From the NCBI GenBank assembly GCA_028023455.1, contig JAQFVV010006294.1, forward strand, positions 310,001 to 374,000: a DNA stretch of 64,000 nt, written 5' to 3'. This document shows positions 59,853-64,000 of this stretch, piece by piece (position 1 is the stretch's first letter; every line of letters starts with the position of its first letter). The notes beneath the pieces were generated by a model. That model was not told where the DNA came from. It made no database searches and was given only the letters and a program-made list of their open reading frames with translations. Source of the DNA: Epiperipatus broadwayi. Taxonomy: Eukaryota > Onychophora > Udeonychophora > Euonychophora > Peripatidae. A program made the translations under genes and the position numbers.

Positions 59853-61910
59853 TGTAACGAGACAGCGTTACATCAGTATTAAATCTAGGAAGCATAGATC
59901 AGAACGGGACAAATCGATAAACACACACACACCAGCAAGCAGCCTAAAACACTCGTAATTTTATTTTCGTAACGTGTAATAGTTTTGTTTTCTCTCATAA
60001 ATACATTTATAAAACACATTGATAAAATACAGACGGTAAACGGCTAATTAAATGATTAAAGCTTTTAGATAATAAAAAAATAAATAACAAAATATAATTT
60101 GCTCTCCTAAATAATAAAATATAATCTGCTCTCCTAAATAGTAAAATATAATTGTCAATCAAAAACACCACGGGGAATTTAAAAATGTTTATTTTAGAAA
60201 TATAGTTTTAACTAGAATAAAACTTAGAGAAAAGATTTGAGGAAAAGATAAAATGCTCGACTTCTAAATTTAAAATAGCTTGTATTGTTCTGAAAAAACA
60301 CACGCACACACGCATGCATTCGAGGTGTGAAGGATAAGGTTGGTTGAGTGAGATTGCAAAATGAGATTGTCTCAAAATAAATATTGCCTTTAGCACAAAG
60401 AGTGAGTGAACAGGTAGCTCAAACGCGGACCTGAACGACAACTCCAGGAGCAAGGAACTCTGGGGGTCGATTGGATCCCAAGATATGGATCAACCCTTAT
60501 AAATACCAGTCAAAACCTATTCAATGGTTCGATTCGATTCATTTCGATTGATACGTTATCATTACTATTGTTTATTCTCAATATTCCGAGTTATCACCTG
60601 CTCATTTTATTCCGATGCTTATGCTTTTATTTTAACAATCAAATTGTTCTGAATTAGCTTGATTTATTCCTCAGTTTGAAGATGATCACTATGAAATTAA
60701 TACCAAGAGCGTCGACTGTCATGAGGGGCTAATCAACCCTTCAGTGACTGATCGGCGCTCCGCTACTGAAATATCTCCGAAGCTATGAAATTCCGATAAC
60801 ATCGTCGTGTGAAGTTGATGCTCCTAATAATAGAAATGTTCCGTGAAATACCCAAACTCGTCCAGACCAATCAATGTTCGTTGTAACCAAGACAAACCCT
60901 AGGTAAATATGTTTTATATTATGTTCACTCACTCAATTTAGAAACTCATAAGGCAATCTCGTAATTAACCAACATAAATTTGCACAAACAAATCTTAAAA
61001 CTTTCCTCGTCATGATAGTTTATCCTTGTTACAGAACTTTGTAAACATGAACTTTGAACTTAAGCGAAGCTCAGGAAAGATAATATATTTTATCAACTAG
61101 AAAGGAACTTTATCACATTATTCACATTATGTTATGACTAATTATGATTCTCTGTGAGCGTGAATGTATGTGCGCGTGTGTAATAAATCAATTAATAATG
61201 TTTCTTTTCTTATTTAATAAATTTGTCAATATCTAATCAAGTCGAGCATTTCTCAAATCTTTTCACACACACTCAAACCGTAGTTTATTTATATTTTAAT
61301 GACTTATCTGTGAAGTGTAGTTAGTTAAATTTAATTTTCATTTCAATTTATTTACTGTATTAATTATGTCAACATCGTGCCGTAAGTCACGATGTTTCTT
61401 ATTCAACCTTAGTTAAGATAGATTTAAGAGCGGGCGGGTCTATAATCAATCGAAGTAAACGTCAAATAATTATGTTATATACGATACATCGGGGGGGATG
61501 AACTTGTAAGCCTAGTGTTCGGGGCGTAAACGAACCACCTCATTGATCAGTGACAACCAATAAATGGATCTTATGCCGTAGTCGAGTAATTAGAAAACTA
61601 TGCTGATTTTTCATTAGCGGACAATGCGTCTTTTCCGGGAGGAGTCGTCCTAGAACAATCATGTAACAACCTTGAGAAACCTTATTGGTCCATGCTGGGA
61701 GTTTTGAGCTAGTGGGTGGGATTAGACTTCGAAATCGTTTTGACATGATGTAAGGTGATGCGAGTAGTTAAAATCAACTTAAATAATCGTATCTGGCGCC
61801 CCCTTATGTGGATCGTGAATAACTGTCGATGTAAGAAAATAAATAAAGCCTTACGCTATGTCATGTTTATTTCGAAGCCCATAATCTCGGTGAGGTAGCG
61901 GTCGGTTACA
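59853..61910 (+). repeat. Right LTR (2058 bp)
   Basis: Near-identical to 55421-57479. Differences include G/A at 60292, A/C near 60468, and paired changes near 61308-61315. One extra G appears in the GGGGGGG run near 61491, and a 2-bp deletion near 61891. Confidence 0.93.
60498..60505 (+). promoter_or_regulatory. LTR TATA box, right copy
   Basis: TATAAATA at the same offset as in the left LTR. It could drive outward transcription into 61.9 kb and beyond. Confidence 0.5.
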
Positions 61911-62340
61911 ATATGTTAATCATAATTTCTCGGGTATTTGTTAGGCCTATGCAGGTGTGAAATAGGTGCTGTTGTGTTTCTTCTTCCCTGTGGCACAGGG
62001 AACAAACAGCATCAATTTTGTTGTAAAATCTGCGGTATTAAAGGAAATAGGAGGGAGGTAGAGCATGAAGATTTACCTTTAAAAGAAAGTCAAAAAATTT
62101 GGGTTCCATTGACCACTTTTTAAATCGCTGCATCAAAAGACTATTGTTCATATTTAGCATGGGTGAGTGAGGATATGTGGTTATGTCTGGGTATAGCATA
62201 TTATAAATAGTCCAATAGGTGGATCTACCAACACCCAAAAAAGACACCTGATCATAAATGCTTTGAAGTTGGTTTACGAGCAAAGATAAATTTATAAGCC
62301 AGTTCTTCCGCTTTTATTCCAGTTAAAATTTTCAGTTAAT

Positions 62341-64000
62341 TTACTTCTTTCAGATAATTAAATATAATAGTAATTTAAGTGATTCACTGACTAGGTAAAC
62401 TCATTTACTATATTATTGAATGAGATAGTTTCAATGCATAATTAACCACACATATATATACATTTTGGTAATAAAAAATATGAGAGGAAGATAAGTTAAA
62501 TAATCTATAAGAATTAAAAAATAATCGATCAATCTCCAAATGTTTACAAAATATTTGGTCATATTTGATAAATTTCATATAGAGAGAATGGGGTTGCGAT
62601 ATGTACAATATTTTGTCTAAGCAACCCCCCTCCCTCCAAATATATATTCCACATAATAAATAATATCTTAAACTGTTAGTTTATAATAACCTTTGAATAC
62701 AATACAAAATGTATTGGTGACTATACTGTCTTTTAATTACACAGTATTTTTCAATACACACACATACATAACAGACACATTTTTACATACACAGTATGTA
62801 TATACAAATTAACAATATAGTGTAAAAAAAAATTTTTTTTAAATAATATATTAATAACATTTACATAGTATATTGGTGATTATTTATATTTTCTACATGT
62901 GTGTGGCCATGTGTATCAGTTGTATGAGATAGTGTAATGGATGGTTGAAGAGTGCTTGAAAGTCTGAGTTCAAATCCCCTATATATATATATTCTCTGCA
63001 TATTCACTCATTCAAATTCACTAAAAGTAATAATAAACTTACAATATTTTTATTTTTTTTTAATAAAATGGACAGTGAAGTGTTAGATCTTGACCATAGA
63101 TACCATTAATGTGTCAGAACAATCCAGTTTCATGAAATTAATTAACATTTACTTTAGGCAATATCCTTTTTCTTTAAATAACATTTTTTCCCTGAGGAAA
63201 CGAAGTAATAACCTCATTATTGGCAGATATTACCTCTTCCGTTATTTTAATGTTTTTAAGACTATTCAAGTGAATATCTATATAATCACTCTACTAGCAA
63301 TTACCCATTTTAAATAATTCATATAAACTTCTAATACAATACATGAATGTTTACAGAAACTTCATGGTTCTATCTCTTTTCTTTTTTTTTTAGTCTGTGC
63401 TAAATTGGTAACTTTTACTTTCATCACTTAAAAAAAAAGATTTATAAATTCTCTAAAATTCTAAAGAGTTTCTAGCATCAAAGTAAATTTTTGGGAGGAA
63501 ATAAATCATGTAATTCCAATGTAACTTTTAAAAAAAAGATTGACAAAGCAAGATCACATAAACTTAATTTGAAATCCTTGAAAAGTCAAATTTAGTGAGG
63601 GCACAGCAAGACAAAAAAAAAAAGTTTCTGTCATATCATAAATCATACAAATATATAAAATTTATTAAATTTTTTAATATATTTACATTTTTTACAGCAT
63701 TTAATTGAACTACTGTATAGTGATATAGTACATAGTGTGATATATATTTTCTTTTCCCGAAAGTGTACTGTTTTACTGTATATTATGATGATTATATTGT
63801 ACTGTAATTAATATATTGTTAATCTTTACAGGACTTGCTTAAAAAAAAAAAATTCTGACTAAGAACAAAACTTTGCAAGTTAAAGTTTTAATAAATGAAA
63901 AATGTAATATTTAAACAGCATTAAACTGTTGCATATGATCTTTGGATTTTATCTATAAAATGAATTAATACTAACACTTCAAACCCATGATAAAGTCTTT
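62341..64000. other. AT-rich DNA with one tRNA-like repeat
   Basis: Apart from the repeat at 62896-62980 only random AT-rich frames are seen (for example 62408-62608 and 63090-63317). Confidence 0.55.
62896..62980 (+). repeat. tRNA-related SINE-like fragment
   Basis: GTGTATCAGTTGTATGAGAT followed about 50 bp later by GAGTTCAAATCCCC matches the A-box and B-box portions of the arms at 24229-24450 and 25043-25256. It ends in a TA repeat. Probably a third member of the same family. Confidence 0.6.

Larger units (their letters stand above)
55421..61910 (+). mobile_element. Gag-only LTR retrotransposon with 2.06-kb LTRs
   Basis: Two direct LTRs (55421-57479 and 59853-61910) begin TGTAACGAGAC and end CGGTTACA, with ATAT outside both ends (55417-55420 and 61911-61914) as a 4-bp target duplication. 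The 2.37-kb interior has a primer-binding site after the left LTR, one ORF for a Gag-like protein, and a polypurine tract before the right LTR. No protease, RT, RNase H or integrase is encoded, so it depends on another element's enzymes. This is like the TR-GAG class described in plants. The LTRs differ at about 13 bases and two small indels, and CpGs are still abundant, so insertion was recent. Class Ty3/gypsy-like by Gag type and 4-bp duplication, inferred. Confidence 0.92.
55169..62340 (-). pseudogene. LINE ORF C-terminal fragment split by an LTR element
   Basis: On the minus strand, coding-like sequence runs from about 62340 to 61911 and resumes from 55420 to a TGA at 55169-55171. The LTR element lies between. 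The upstream part contains KAEELAYKFIF in one frame and VSFLGVGRSTYWTIYNMLY after a frame change. A TAA lies at 62038-62040. Then comes CSLCHREEETQQHLFHTC (about 61952-62005), a C-x2-C-x8-H-x4-C knuckle typical of the C-terminus of non-LTR retrotransposon reverse transcriptases. Without the insertion and one copy of the 4-bp duplication the frame is continuous across the junction. Clade not determined. A host protein containing such a knuckle is a less likely alternative. Confidence 0.7.

Overview
The window is eukaryotic: very AT-rich, mostly non-coding, and filled with transposable elements of animal type (an RTE-clade LINE, hAT and pogo/Tigger-like DNA transposons, tRNA-derived retroposons, LTR retrotransposons, foldback repeats). 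It has no operons, ribosome-binding sites or CRISPR arrays. The repeat mix and base composition suggest an invertebrate, with a cephalopod-like mollusc my best guess. That is an inference from general character, not from any diagnostic gene.

Layout. 0-12.4 kb: AT-rich DNA with an internally deleted hAT element (933-1850), a small RTE 3' fragment, a 214-bp hairpin and a frame-broken minus-strand RTE copy (9362-12397). 12.97-15.86 kb: a CpG-dense island, unlike its CpG-poor surroundings, with a TATA box and a plausible first coding exon on the plus strand. 16.65-19.93 kb: a nearly complete RTE retrotransposon with a 923-codon endonuclease/reverse-transcriptase ORF. 22.7-25.3 kb: a purine-biased tract, then a nested inverted-repeat/hAT structure. 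26.0-26.1 kb: a very short tRNA-derived retroposon with a perfect 16-bp target duplication. 28.1-30.3 kb: a heavily decayed RTE copy. 33.5-41.4 kb: two pogo/Tigger-like elements, one nested inside a hAT element; the hAT copy at 933-1850 supplies the empty site. 41.7-48.4 kb: palindromes and an old minus-strand LTR carrying a 1.27-kb foldback insertion. 50.7-52.4 kb: G-rich tandem repeats. 54.56-54.62 kb: a second candidate exon, phase-compatible with the first. 55.2-62.3 kb: a young 6.5-kb LTR retrotransposon with 2.06-kb LTRs that encodes only Gag, inserted into an older LINE reading frame.

Most coding capacity is retroelement-derived. The only hints of a resident host gene are the CpG island with exon 1 and the 63-bp exon at 54.6 kb. 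If both are real they bracket a 41-kb intron packed with transposons. The insertion order can partly be read from nesting: hAT before the pogo-like element; old LTR before the foldback; LINE before the gag-only LTR element.
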